This document shows, in pieces, positions 1 to 5,363 of a stretch of DNA of 5,975 bases (position 1 is its first letter; each line of letters begins with the position of its first letter). This DNA comes from Cyanobium sp. M55B138 (GTDB lineage: Bacteria > Cyanobacteriota > Cyanobacteriia > PCC-6307 > Cyanobiaceae), in NCBI GenBank assembly GCA_018400215.1, contig JAGYNF010000105.1:1-5975 (forward strand), in the 5' to 3' direction. The position numbers and the translations under genes were made by a program. A model generated the notes under the pieces. That model saw nothing but the letters and a program-made list of their open reading frames with translations, made no database searches and was not told the DNA's origin.

Positions 1-38
1 TGGCGCCACCGCCCCCACCACCGCCACCCCGTGCCGCC
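1..38. other. C-rich low-complexity leader before the Nudix gene
   Basis: This is a cytosine-rich stretch of CCACC/CCGCC-like units. All six bases-per-codon choices give proline-, histidine- or threonine-rich nonsense, so it is either a short intergenic leader or the extreme 3' end of a gene lying off the left edge. One forward frame stays open until a TGA at 59-61, so an upstream gene overlapping the Nudix start is possible but unsupported. The Nudix frame is also open to the window edge (a run of prolines), so that gene could in principle begin further left. No promoter or Shine-Dalgarno sequence is recognisable. Confidence 0.3.
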
Positions 39-599
39 ATGGCGCCCCTGCCGCCCCCTGAACCCGCGCGCCACCTGGAGACCACGGCCAGCCTCGAGGC
101 CCGCAAGCTGCGCTTCGAGCTGAATCGGGTGCTGCTGCCGATGGGGGTGGAGGGCAGCTTCGGGGTGATCCGTCACCCGGGGGCCTCCCTGGCGGTGCCG
201 GTGCTGGACGACGGCCGGGTGGTGATCCTGCGGCAATACCGCTTTGCCGTGGCCACCCGGCTGCTGGAGTTTCCGGCCGGCACCCTCGATCCAGGCGAGA
301 CGCCACTCAGCACGATGCAGCGTGAGCTGCAGGAGGAGGCGGGCTACAGCGCCACCCGCTGGGATCCCCTCGGGGCCCTGCTGCCCTGCCCGGGCTATTC
401 CGACGAGGTGATCCACCTGTTCCTGGCCCGGGAGCTCACAGCCCTGGAGCAGCCCCCCGCCGGCGACGACGACGAGGACCTGGAGGTGCTGCTGATGGAG
501 CCGGGCGAGCTGGATCGGGCCCTGGCCAGCGGCGATGAATACCTCGACGCCAAGAGCGTGTCCGCCTGGCTGCGGGCCAAGCAACTGCTGGGGATCTGA
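39..599 (+). CDS. Nudix hydrolase, ADP-ribose pyrophosphatase type
   Basis: This is a cytosolic Nudix hydrolase of 186 aa, the usual size for NudF-like ADP-ribose pyrophosphatases, which cleave ADP-ribose to AMP and ribose 5-phosphate with Mg2+. The sequence shows a complete Nudix box at residues 81-103 (G81-x5-E87-x7-R95-E96-L97-x-E99-E100-x-G102), preceded by the LEFPAG motif typical of the group. P118 in PCPGYSDE lies 16 residues after G102, the position where a proline marks ADP-ribose-hydrolysing members. Other nucleoside-diphosphate derivatives cannot be excluded as substrates. The ATG at 39 is chosen because homologues, as I remember them, start shortly before a Pro-Glu-Pro-like segment. 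No clear ribosome site is visible. The TGA (597-599) shares its A with the ATG of the photolyase, so the two are probably co-transcribed and translationally coupled. Family is certain; substrate is inferred. Confidence 0.92.
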   Translation: MAPLPPPEPARHLETTASLEARKLRFELNRVLLPMGVEGSFGVIRHPGASLAVPVLDDGRVVILRQYRFAVATRLLEFPAGTLDPGETPLSTMQRELQEEAGYSATRWDPLGALLPCPGYSDEVIHLFLARELTALEQPPAGDDDEDLEVLLMEPGELDRALASGDEYLDAKSVSAWLRAKQLLGI

Positions 600-2149
600 T
601 GGCAGCGGAGCGTTGGCTGTTCTGGCACCGCCGCGACCTGCGCCTGGCCGACAACCTGGGCCTGGCCGCCGCTGCCCGCGCCACCCCAGCGGTGACCGGC
701 GTGTTCGTGCTCGATCCGGCGATCCTCGAGGCCCGGGCAGCGGGCGGGATCCCTGGCGATCTGGCGGTGGTGGCGCCGGCGCAGCGGTGGTTCCTCCGGG
801 AGAGCCTGCTGGAGCTGGCCGAGAGCTGGCGGGCGGCCGGCAGCCGGCTGTTGGTGCTGCAGGGCGATCCGGATCAGCTCTTGCCGCAGGTGGCGGCAGC
901 CCTGGGCGCCGCCGTGGTGGCCTGGAACCGAGACGTGGAGCCCTTCGGGCGCGAGCGCGACCGGCGGGTGGCGCGGGCCCTGCAGGCCGATGGGCGCAAG
1001 GTGCTGGCCGGCTGGGACCAGCTGCTGGTGGAGCCCGAGGCACTCAGCACCGGCGCCGGCGATCCCTACCGGGTGTACGGGCCCTACTGGCGCAGCTGGC
1101 GCCGGCGGCTGGAGCAGCTGGAGGCCCTCGGTTCGGCCGCCTCGGGTGGCCTGGATCCCCTGGCGGCCCCGAGCTCCCTGATCGACTGCGATCCCGCCCA
1201 GCTCGCCGGGCTGCCGCTGGAGACGCTGGAGCCAACCGCAGCCACGCCGAACTGGCTCCCCCATGACTTTGGCGGCGTTGACCTCTGCCCCTGCCGCCCG
1301 GGGGAAGCGGCGGCCCAAGCCCAGCTGGCCGCCTTCTGCGCCGGCGTGGGTAGGGCAGGCAGTCGTGGCAGCGGCCGCTCAGCCCCCCTGCTGGCCTACG
1401 ACGAGGGCCGCAACATCCCCGGCGCGGCGGGCACCTCGGCGCTGAGTGCGGCGCTCAAGTTCGGCACCCTCAGCCCCCGCCAGGCCTGGGCGGCGGCCCA
1501 GCAGGCCCGCACCACCGTGGCGGCGCTGGGGGGCGGCCAGGAGTCCCTGGCCTCGATCCAGGTGTGGGAGCAGGAACTGGCCTGGCGGGAGTTCTACCAG
1601 CAGGCCCTGTTCCACTTCCCCGAGCTGGCGCAGGGGCCCTACCGGCCCCAGTGGCGCGCCTTCCCCTGGGAGAACGACCCCAGCCGCTTTGCGGCCTGGC
1701 GCGAGGGGCTCACCGGCATGCCAATCATCGATGCCGCCATGCGCCAGCTGAACGCCAGCGGCTGGATGCACAACCGCTGCCGCATGGTGGTGGCCTCCTT
1801 CCTGGTGAAGGACCTGATCTGCGACTGGCGCTGGGGCGAGGCCGCCTTCATGGCCCAGTTGGTGGATGGCGACCTGGCCGCCAACAACGGCGGCTGGCAG
1901 TGGAGCGCCAGCAGCGGCATGGATCCCAAGCCCCTGCGCATCTTCAACCCCGCCACCCAGGCCAGCAAGTTCGACGCCGAGGCCACCTACATCCGCACCT
2001 GGCTGCCGGAGCTGAAGCACGTGGGCAACCGCGACCTGATCAGCGGTGAGATCGCCCCGGTGGAGCGCCGCGGCTACCCGGCGCCGCTGGTGAACCACAA
2101 GCAGCAACAGGCCCGCTTCAAGGCGCTCTACGCGGCAATCAAAGGCTGA
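599..2149 (+). CDS. phr: Deoxyribodipyrimidine photolyase (class I CPD photolyase, 8-HDF type)
   Basis: This light-driven enzyme repairs cyclobutane pyrimidine dimers by electron transfer from reduced FAD. It has 516 aa, slightly longer than the roughly 480 aa of the Anacystis nidulans enzyme, which it resembles throughout. The N-terminal antenna domain opens with LFWHRRDLRLADN (residues 7-19). The FAD domain begins around GTSALSAALKFG (278-289). The VWEQELAWREFYQ block starts near residue 322. GWMHNRCRM follows, and then DGDLAANNGGWQW (423-435), where N429 corresponds to the Asn facing FAD N5. The electron-transfer triad is intact: W433, W410 and W357, with the same spacing as A. nidulans W390, W367 and W314. 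K287 matches A. nidulans K248. The antenna is therefore likely the deazaflavin 8-HDF, by homology. A Gly/Ser/Arg-rich insert sits at about residues 249-264. The start overlaps the Nudix stop (TGATG), and the 3' end overlaps the opposing aminotransferase by 22 bp. The gene is also called phrA or phrB in other genomes. Confidence 0.97.
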   Translation: MAAERWLFWHRRDLRLADNLGLAAAARATPAVTGVFVLDPAILEARAAGGIPGDLAVVAPAQRWFLRESLLELAESWRAAGSRLLVLQGDPDQLLPQVAAALGAAVVAWNRDVEPFGRERDRRVARALQADGRKVLAGWDQLLVEPEALSTGAGDPYRVYGPYWRSWRRRLEQLEALGSAASGGLDPLAAPSSLIDCDPAQLAGLPLETLEPTAATPNWLPHDFGGVDLCPCRPGEAAAQAQLAAFCAGVGRAGSRGSGRSAPLLAYDEGRNIPGAAGTSALSAALKFGTLSPRQAWAAAQQARTTVAALGGGQESLASIQVWEQELAWREFYQQALFHFPELAQGPYRPQWRAFPWENDPSRFAAWREGLTGMPIIDAAMRQLNASGWMHNRCRMVVASFLVKDLICDWRWGEAAFMAQLVDGDLAANNGGWQWSASSGMDPKPLRIFNPATQASKFDAEATYIRTWLPELKHVGNRDLISGEIAPVERRGYPAPLVNHKQQQARFKALYAAIKG

Positions 2150-3327
2150 ACCACCGCCCCAAGCACCTCGATCACCCGCTGCTGCTGGGCCTCGCTGAGC
2201 TCGGGGAAGATCGGCAGGCTGAGCACCTCGCTGCAGAGCCGCTCGGTGACCGGCAGGGAACCGGGGCCGTAGCCCAGCGGGGCGAAGGCGGGCTGGCGGT
2301 GGATCGGGATCGGGTAGTAGATGATCGTGCTCACGCCGGCCTCCTGCAGCTGCTGCTTGAGCCAGTCGCGGCAACCCGCCTCTGGCATGCCGAAGCAGGC
2401 GCTGTCGGCGGAGGGGGTGCAGCTTCCAGCGCAGGCCTTGGCGCCACCGAGGCAGGCCGGCACGCGCACCACAAATTGATTCCAGCTGTGGCCCGCCACC
2501 CCCGCCGCCGGCAGCTGGATACCGGCCAGGCCGGCAAGCAGCTGGCGGTAGCGCGCAGCGATGGCGCGGCGCCGCTCCACCCAGCGGGGCAGATGGGGCA
2601 GCTTCACCGCCAGCACCGCCGCCTGGATGGCGTCGAGGCGGCTGTTGTAGCCGAGGGCCGTGTGCAGGTAGCGGCGCGGCATGCCGTGCACCGCCAGTTC
2701 CCGCAGGGTCTGGGCCAGCTGGCCGTCGCGGCAGGTGAGGGCACCGCCATCACCGGCGGCACCGAGATTCTTGGTGGGGAAAAAACTGAAGCAGCCCACA
2801 TCACCCCAGCTGCCCACGGGGCGACCGGCCCAGCTGGCGCCGGTGGCCTGGGCGCAGTCCTCCACCACCTTGAGGCCATGGCGGGCGGCGATGCCGCACA
2901 GCCTCTCCATGTCGACGGGCCGGCCGAACAGGTGCACCGGCAGCAGCACCCGGGTGGCCGGCGTGATCGCCGCCTCGATCTGGTCGAGATCCATCAGGTA
3001 GGTGGTGGGATCCACATCCACAAACACCGGCGTGGCCCCCACCGCGCTGATCGCCTCAGCGGTGGCAAAGAAGCTGAAGGATGCGGTGATCACCTCATCG
3101 CCTTGGCCGATGCCCAGGCCTCGCAGGGCCAGCACCAGGGCATCGGTGCCGCTGTTGCAGCCCACGGCGTGGGGCACACCCATGGCGGCGGCGAAGGCCT
3201 GTTCAAAGCCACCGATCACCGAGCCCCCGATGTACTGGCCGCTGCGCAGCACCTGCAACACGGCCTGGTCGAGCTCCTTGCCGAGCGCATCGAGTTGCGC
3301 GTCCAGGCTGAAGGGGGGCACTTGCAT
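2128..3327 (-). CDS. DegT/DnrJ/EryC1/StrS family PLP-dependent aminotransferase
   Basis: A PLP-dependent sugar aminotransferase of the DegT/StrS family, 399 aa, close to family length. Members transaminate keto groups on nucleotide-sugars for surface polysaccharides or glycosylation; the substrate here is unknown. Visible motifs are SGTDAL (59-64, cofactor phosphate site), VVEDCAQATGA (154-164, with D157 expected to contact the PLP ring nitrogen), SFFPTKNLGAAGDGG (181-195, with K186 as the Schiff-base lysine), GYNSRLDAIQAA (226-237) and YYPIPIHRQPAF (337-348). The ATG at 3327 is preferred over an in-frame GTG at 3345 because the family begins directly with M-x-V-P-P-F-S-L. No Shine-Dalgarno sequence is seen, and a TANNNT-like TAGTGT at 3340-3335 would put transcription very near the ATG. 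A cysteine-rich insert at 291-319 (Cys 292, 299, 303, 311, 319) lies between SWNQFVVRV and RDWL, where relatives have only a few residues. It is transcribed towards the photolyase gene and overlaps it at the 3' end. Confidence 0.95.
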   Translation of the reverse strand: MQVPPFSLDAQLDALGKELDQAVLQVLRSGQYIGGSVIGGFEQAFAAAMGVPHAVGCNSGTDALVLALRGLGIGQGDEVITASFSFFATAEAISAVGATPVFVDVDPTTYLMDLDQIEAAITPATRVLLPVHLFGRPVDMERLCGIAARHGLKVVEDCAQATGASWAGRPVGSWGDVGCFSFFPTKNLGAAGDGGALTCRDGQLAQTLRELAVHGMPRRYLHTALGYNSRLDAIQAAVLAVKLPHLPRWVERRRAIAARYRQLLAGLAGIQLPAAGVAGHSWNQFVVRVPACLGGAKACAGSCTPSADSACFGMPEAGCRDWLKQQLQEAGVSTIIYYPIPIHRQPAFAPLGYGPGSLPVTERLCSEVLSLPIFPELSEAQQQRVIEVLGAVVQPLIAA

Positions 3328-3411
3328 GCAACCCACACTATGCACTGATGCACAAGTGCATCAACGGGCCCATTCCGGTTCTTCACCCGGCTGCGGTGGC
3401 GCTGCATGCAC
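3322..3411. promoter_or_regulatory. Divergent promoter region with perfect 18-bp palindrome and ATGCAC half-sites
   Basis: Between the aminotransferase and the hypothetical gene is TGATGCAC-AA-GTGCATCA at 3346-3363, a perfect inverted repeat with 8-bp arms and a 2-bp spacer. The half-site ATGCAC also occurs at 3340-3345, eight bases before the copy at 3348-3353, and again at 3406-3411. The palindrome TTGCATGCAA (3322-3331) covers the aminotransferase start, and TGCATGCA recurs at 3403-3410 over the start of the rightward gene. The segment is clearly richer in A+T than its surroundings, as expected for a promoter. Its size and symmetry fit an operator for a dimeric transcription factor. It does not match the NtcA, LexA or HIP1 patterns I know. 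The regulator is not identified. A transcript hairpin is possible but the 2-base loop is too tight for the full arms to pair. Confidence 0.55.
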
Positions 3412-4029
3412 ACGGTGGGGCGATTGTCCTGCAACATCGGCGGGTCTGCCTGCCGCGCCTTGCCCCGTCGCCTCCATCCCGCCGGCCCCCAAGCCCTGGG
3501 CGCCCTGGCTGCCCTGGGCCTCTTGGGCGCCGGCTGCGTGCCGGCCCACCGCCACCCCAGCTGGACCACCTTCGAGCTGCAGCGCCAGCAGCCCCACGAC
3601 GGCCTGGCGGTGGTGAGCCAGCCGGATGGCTACGGCCTGCACATCTGGCTGGACACCGACACCCGCGAGAGCGGCGTCTGCCAGCCCCGCTGGAGCGTGG
3701 ATGCCGCGCGGCTGTTCAACGGCAACGGCACGGCGCCGTTCAGTTCCGGTCTGGCCAGCCGCGAGGAGTTCTTCGCGGCGGTGGCGCGCCAGGACGTGCG
3801 CCGCGCCCTCCAGCAGCAGAGCGCGGCCCTGTGCCGCCAGCGGGAGCCCCGGCGCAGCTTCCGCTGGCTGGAGCCCCCCCGCAACGCTGACCAGGTGCGG
3901 GAGGAGGCTTTCCCCATGCTGGAGGAACCCGAGTTGCTCAGCGACCCCGGGGCCATCGAGGAGCAGGAAACTCAGCTGCTGAACCGGGAGAATCCAGCCC
4001 AAACCAGCGGCTCCGCCAGCCGCCAATAG
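3406..4029 (+). CDS. Hypothetical exported protein, possibly a lipoprotein
   Basis: I do not recognise this 207-aa protein. The N-terminus has an arginine-containing segment (residues 17-24) followed by an Ala/Leu/Gly-rich hydrophobic stretch (about 30-43) ending in LLGAGC with C44. This looks like an export signal with a lipobox, although the -3 residue is Gly rather than the usual Leu, so signal peptidase I cleavage is an alternative. The signal is long from the ATG at 3406. An in-frame TTG at 3460 would give a more typical 26-residue leader, so the start is uncertain. The mature part has conserved-looking segments (FELQRQQPHDGLAVVS, YGLHIWLDTDT), two cysteines (C92, C143) that could form a disulfide, and an acidic Glu-rich tail. 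A small gene between a DegT aminotransferase and fabI is familiar to me from picocyanobacteria. It is divergent from the aminotransferase, and its last 58 bp overlap the opposing antenna-like gene. Confidence 0.7.
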   Translation: MHTVGRLSCNIGGSACRALPRRLHPAGPQALGALAALGLLGAGCVPAHRHPSWTTFELQRQQPHDGLAVVSQPDGYGLHIWLDTDTRESGVCQPRWSVDAARLFNGNGTAPFSSGLASREEFFAAVARQDVRRALQQQSAALCRQREPRRSFRWLEPPRNADQVREEAFPMLEEPELLSDPGAIEEQETQLLNRENPAQTSGSASRQ

Positions 4030-4418
4030 CGGGAGAAGCGGCGCAGGTCAGCTGGCTCGCCCAGGCACACAAACGGCTCCGGTTCAAGCACCTGCACGGG
4101 CAGCTGCGCCGCAATCGCCGCCCGCAGGCGGGCCCAGCGCGGGTCGACAGCCGCACTGGTCACCACCCCATCGGCGCCGTGGCGACGCGCGAAGGCGAGC
4201 ACCTCCGCCGCCACATCGCCGCGGCGCAGGGTCACCGGCAGCTCCAGCAGGCACTCATAGAGAAAGGCGATGCGCTTGCGGCTCACCGGCCGAGAGCCTG
4301 GGCCCGACAGCAGCGTCTCATCAAACACAAACACCGCCGGGCGCCCCGGGAAGGCCTGCAGGGCCGGGTTGGCGGGGCCAAGCGCCTCGCCGTGAATCCA
4401 GAGGATGGGGCTGTTCAT
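3972..4418 (-). CDS. Stand-alone photolyase antenna-like (N-terminal alpha/beta) domain protein
   Basis: This 148-aa protein resembles only the N-terminal Rossmann-like antenna domain of photolyases and cryptochromes. Residues 5-20 (ILWIHGEALGPANPAL) align with the usual first strand and loop, which normally read like LFWHRRDLRLADNPAL. PAVFVFDETLL (27-37) matches the second strand. RKRIAFLYECLLEL (47-60) matches the helix before the third strand. RRGDVAAEVLAFARRHGADGVVTS (65-88) matches the RGDP...L.....A..V block. RRFSRYWRLAEPL (126-138) matches the T-P-F-W-R-A-W segment that ends the domain. No FAD domain follows. The charged R-R-D-L-R-like motif is replaced by G-E-A-L-G. Its ATG shares one base with the TGA of the upstream FAD-domain gene (TGATG at 4420-4416 on the minus strand), so the two are coupled and probably partners. 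Cofactor binding is not established. The domain assignment is my own reading by pattern. Confidence 0.8.
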   Translation of the reverse strand: MNSPILWIHGEALGPANPALQAFPGRPAVFVFDETLLSGPGSRPVSRKRIAFLYECLLELPVTLRRGDVAAEVLAFARRHGADGVVTSAAVDPRWARLRAAIAAQLPVQVLEPEPFVCLGEPADLRRFSRYWRLAEPLVWAGFSRFSS

Positions 4419-5305
4419 CAGACGCTTGCAGCGGGGAACAGGCGCGCCTGCAGCTCCTCATAGCTGGCCTCAAACGGACAGCCCGCCGCCGCCAGGGCGC
4501 AGCTGGCGCAGTAGCGGCCGCCGCTGTAGCGCTCCAGGTTGGCCCGGTTGAAGATGTAGGGCTTGTGGCTGAAGCTGCTGGCCACCCACTGCCAGCTGAG
4601 GTTGTTGCTGGCGGGGTCGCCGTCGAGCAGGTGGCGCAGAAACCAGGCGGCCCCCACCTGCCAGCGGATCCGCCGCCAGTGCACCAGGTAGGCCGCCAGC
4701 CACAGGCGGGCATGGTTGTGCAGCCAGCCGGTGGCGTACAGCTCGGCAATGAAGCCATCCATGCAGGCCAGGCCGGTGCGGCCGGCGCCAAGGTCGGCGG
4801 GCAAGGCGGCGGCGTAGCGCTCGGGGCCATGGCCGGTCTTGAGCGGTTCGCAGTCGGCCCAGATGCCATCGCCCAGCTGGCGCCAGAGCCGCTGCCAGTA
4901 GTCGCGCCAGCCCAGCTCGTTGATCAACTTCTCGCTGCTGGCGCGCTCACGGGTGCGGACGAACACCGCGTCGCGCACCTCCGCCAGGGTGAGCACGCCA
5001 TGGCGGATGTAGGGCGACAGCCGGGTGATGGCGCCATCGAGGAAGTTGCGACTCTTGCCGTAGCGGGCGGGCTGGATGCGGGCCAGCTGGGCCTCGGCGG
5101 CGGCGCGGCCACCGCGCACCGGGCTCAGGCCAGCATCGGCCTCGGGGAACAGGGAGGCCAGGGCGTCATCGAGGGCCTCACGGCTGGCGAACTGGCGGGG
5201 CAGATCCCCCGGCGCCGGCTTCCAGGCGAGGGGCACCCCGGTGAGCGAAGCCATCTTCCCACTGGGCATGGCCTGGTTCGCAGTGGCGACGGGCGGGGGT
5301 TGCAT
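4418..5305 (-). CDS. Short photolyase/cryptochrome-like FAD-binding domain protein lacking the antenna domain
   Basis: From the ATG at 5305 this is 295 aa, covering only the helical FAD domain of the photolyase/cryptochrome family. Recognisable blocks are ITRLSPYIRHG (93-103), INELGWRDYWQ (128-138, matching the QELAWREFYQ block), ATGWLHNHARL (191-201) and LLDGDPASNNLSWQW (226-240). N234 is at the Asn position facing FAD N5. W238 and W215 correspond to the first two residues of the tryptophan triad, but the third position (about residue 162) is Glu. A C266-x2-C269-x6-C276 motif near the C-terminus may bind metal. The frame stays open upstream to 5479, inside fabI on the other strand, so a later start is more sensible; 5305, 5269 and 5254 are all possible. 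No antenna domain precedes it, and one is encoded by the next gene. DNA repair or light sensing are both possible. Confidence 0.88.
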   Translation of the reverse strand: MQPPPVATANQAMPSGKMASLTGVPLAWKPAPGDLPRQFASREALDDALASLFPEADAGLSPVRGGRAAAEAQLARIQPARYGKSRNFLDGAITRLSPYIRHGVLTLAEVRDAVFVRTRERASSEKLINELGWRDYWQRLWRQLGDGIWADCEPLKTGHGPERYAAALPADLGAGRTGLACMDGFIAELYATGWLHNHARLWLAAYLVHWRRIRWQVGAAWFLRHLLDGDPASNNLSWQWVASSFSHKPYIFNRANLERYSGGRYCASCALAAAGCPFEASYEELQARLFPAASV

Positions 5306-5309
5306 CGGC

Positions 5310-5337
5310 GGGCTGCGGGGGGTGGGGGAGAATCGGG
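5310..5337 (+). other. G-tract array with G-quadruplex pattern in the divergent fabI/photolyase-like region
   Basis: The plus strand carries four G-runs separated by short loops: GGG (5310-5312), loop CTGC, GGGGGG (5317-5322), loop T, GGGGG (5324-5328), loop AGAATC, GGG (5335-5337). This satisfies the usual G3+N1-7 intramolecular quadruplex pattern. Two more G-runs lie just to the left (5291-5293 and 5295-5299). The region is the 58-bp space between the two divergent starts at 5305 and 5364, where both promoters must lie. Such patterns arise by chance in DNA this G-rich, so function is only a suggestion. No clear -10 or ribosome site is seen for either gene. Confidence 0.45.
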
Positions 5338-5363
5338 CGATTGCGTCCGCTCGCCTGCCCCCC

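Noticed and set aside
395..1318. 307-codon leftward open frame opposite the Nudix/photolyase junction
   Set aside because: It covers two verified genes on the other strand and has low-complexity Arg/Gln/Pro content without any domain.
1379..2374. 331-codon leftward open frame opposite the photolyase 3' half
   Set aside because: It runs antisense to conserved photolyase motifs and through the aminotransferase end; its composition is typical of a shadow frame.
1343..2457. The two in-frame inserts as copies of one mobile element
   Set aside because: Both share GCAGGC-like words, but no longer common sequence, terminal repeats or duplicated target site could be seen by eye.
3325..3345. GTG start at 3345 for the aminotransferase, adding six residues
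   Set aside because: The family begins M-x-V-P-P-F-S-L, which matches the ATG at 3327. The extra codons lie in the palindromic promoter region.
2299..3348. 349-codon rightward open frame opposite the aminotransferase
   Set aside because: The minus strand encodes a clear PLP aminotransferase. This frame is Gly/His/Ala-rich with no recognisable motif and is open only because stops are rare in such G+C-rich DNA.
3361..4026. 221-codon leftward open frame opposite the hypothetical exported protein
   Set aside because: The plus-strand frame has a plausible export signal and balanced composition; this one is Ala/Gly-rich, without motifs, and collides with the antenna-like gene on the same strand.
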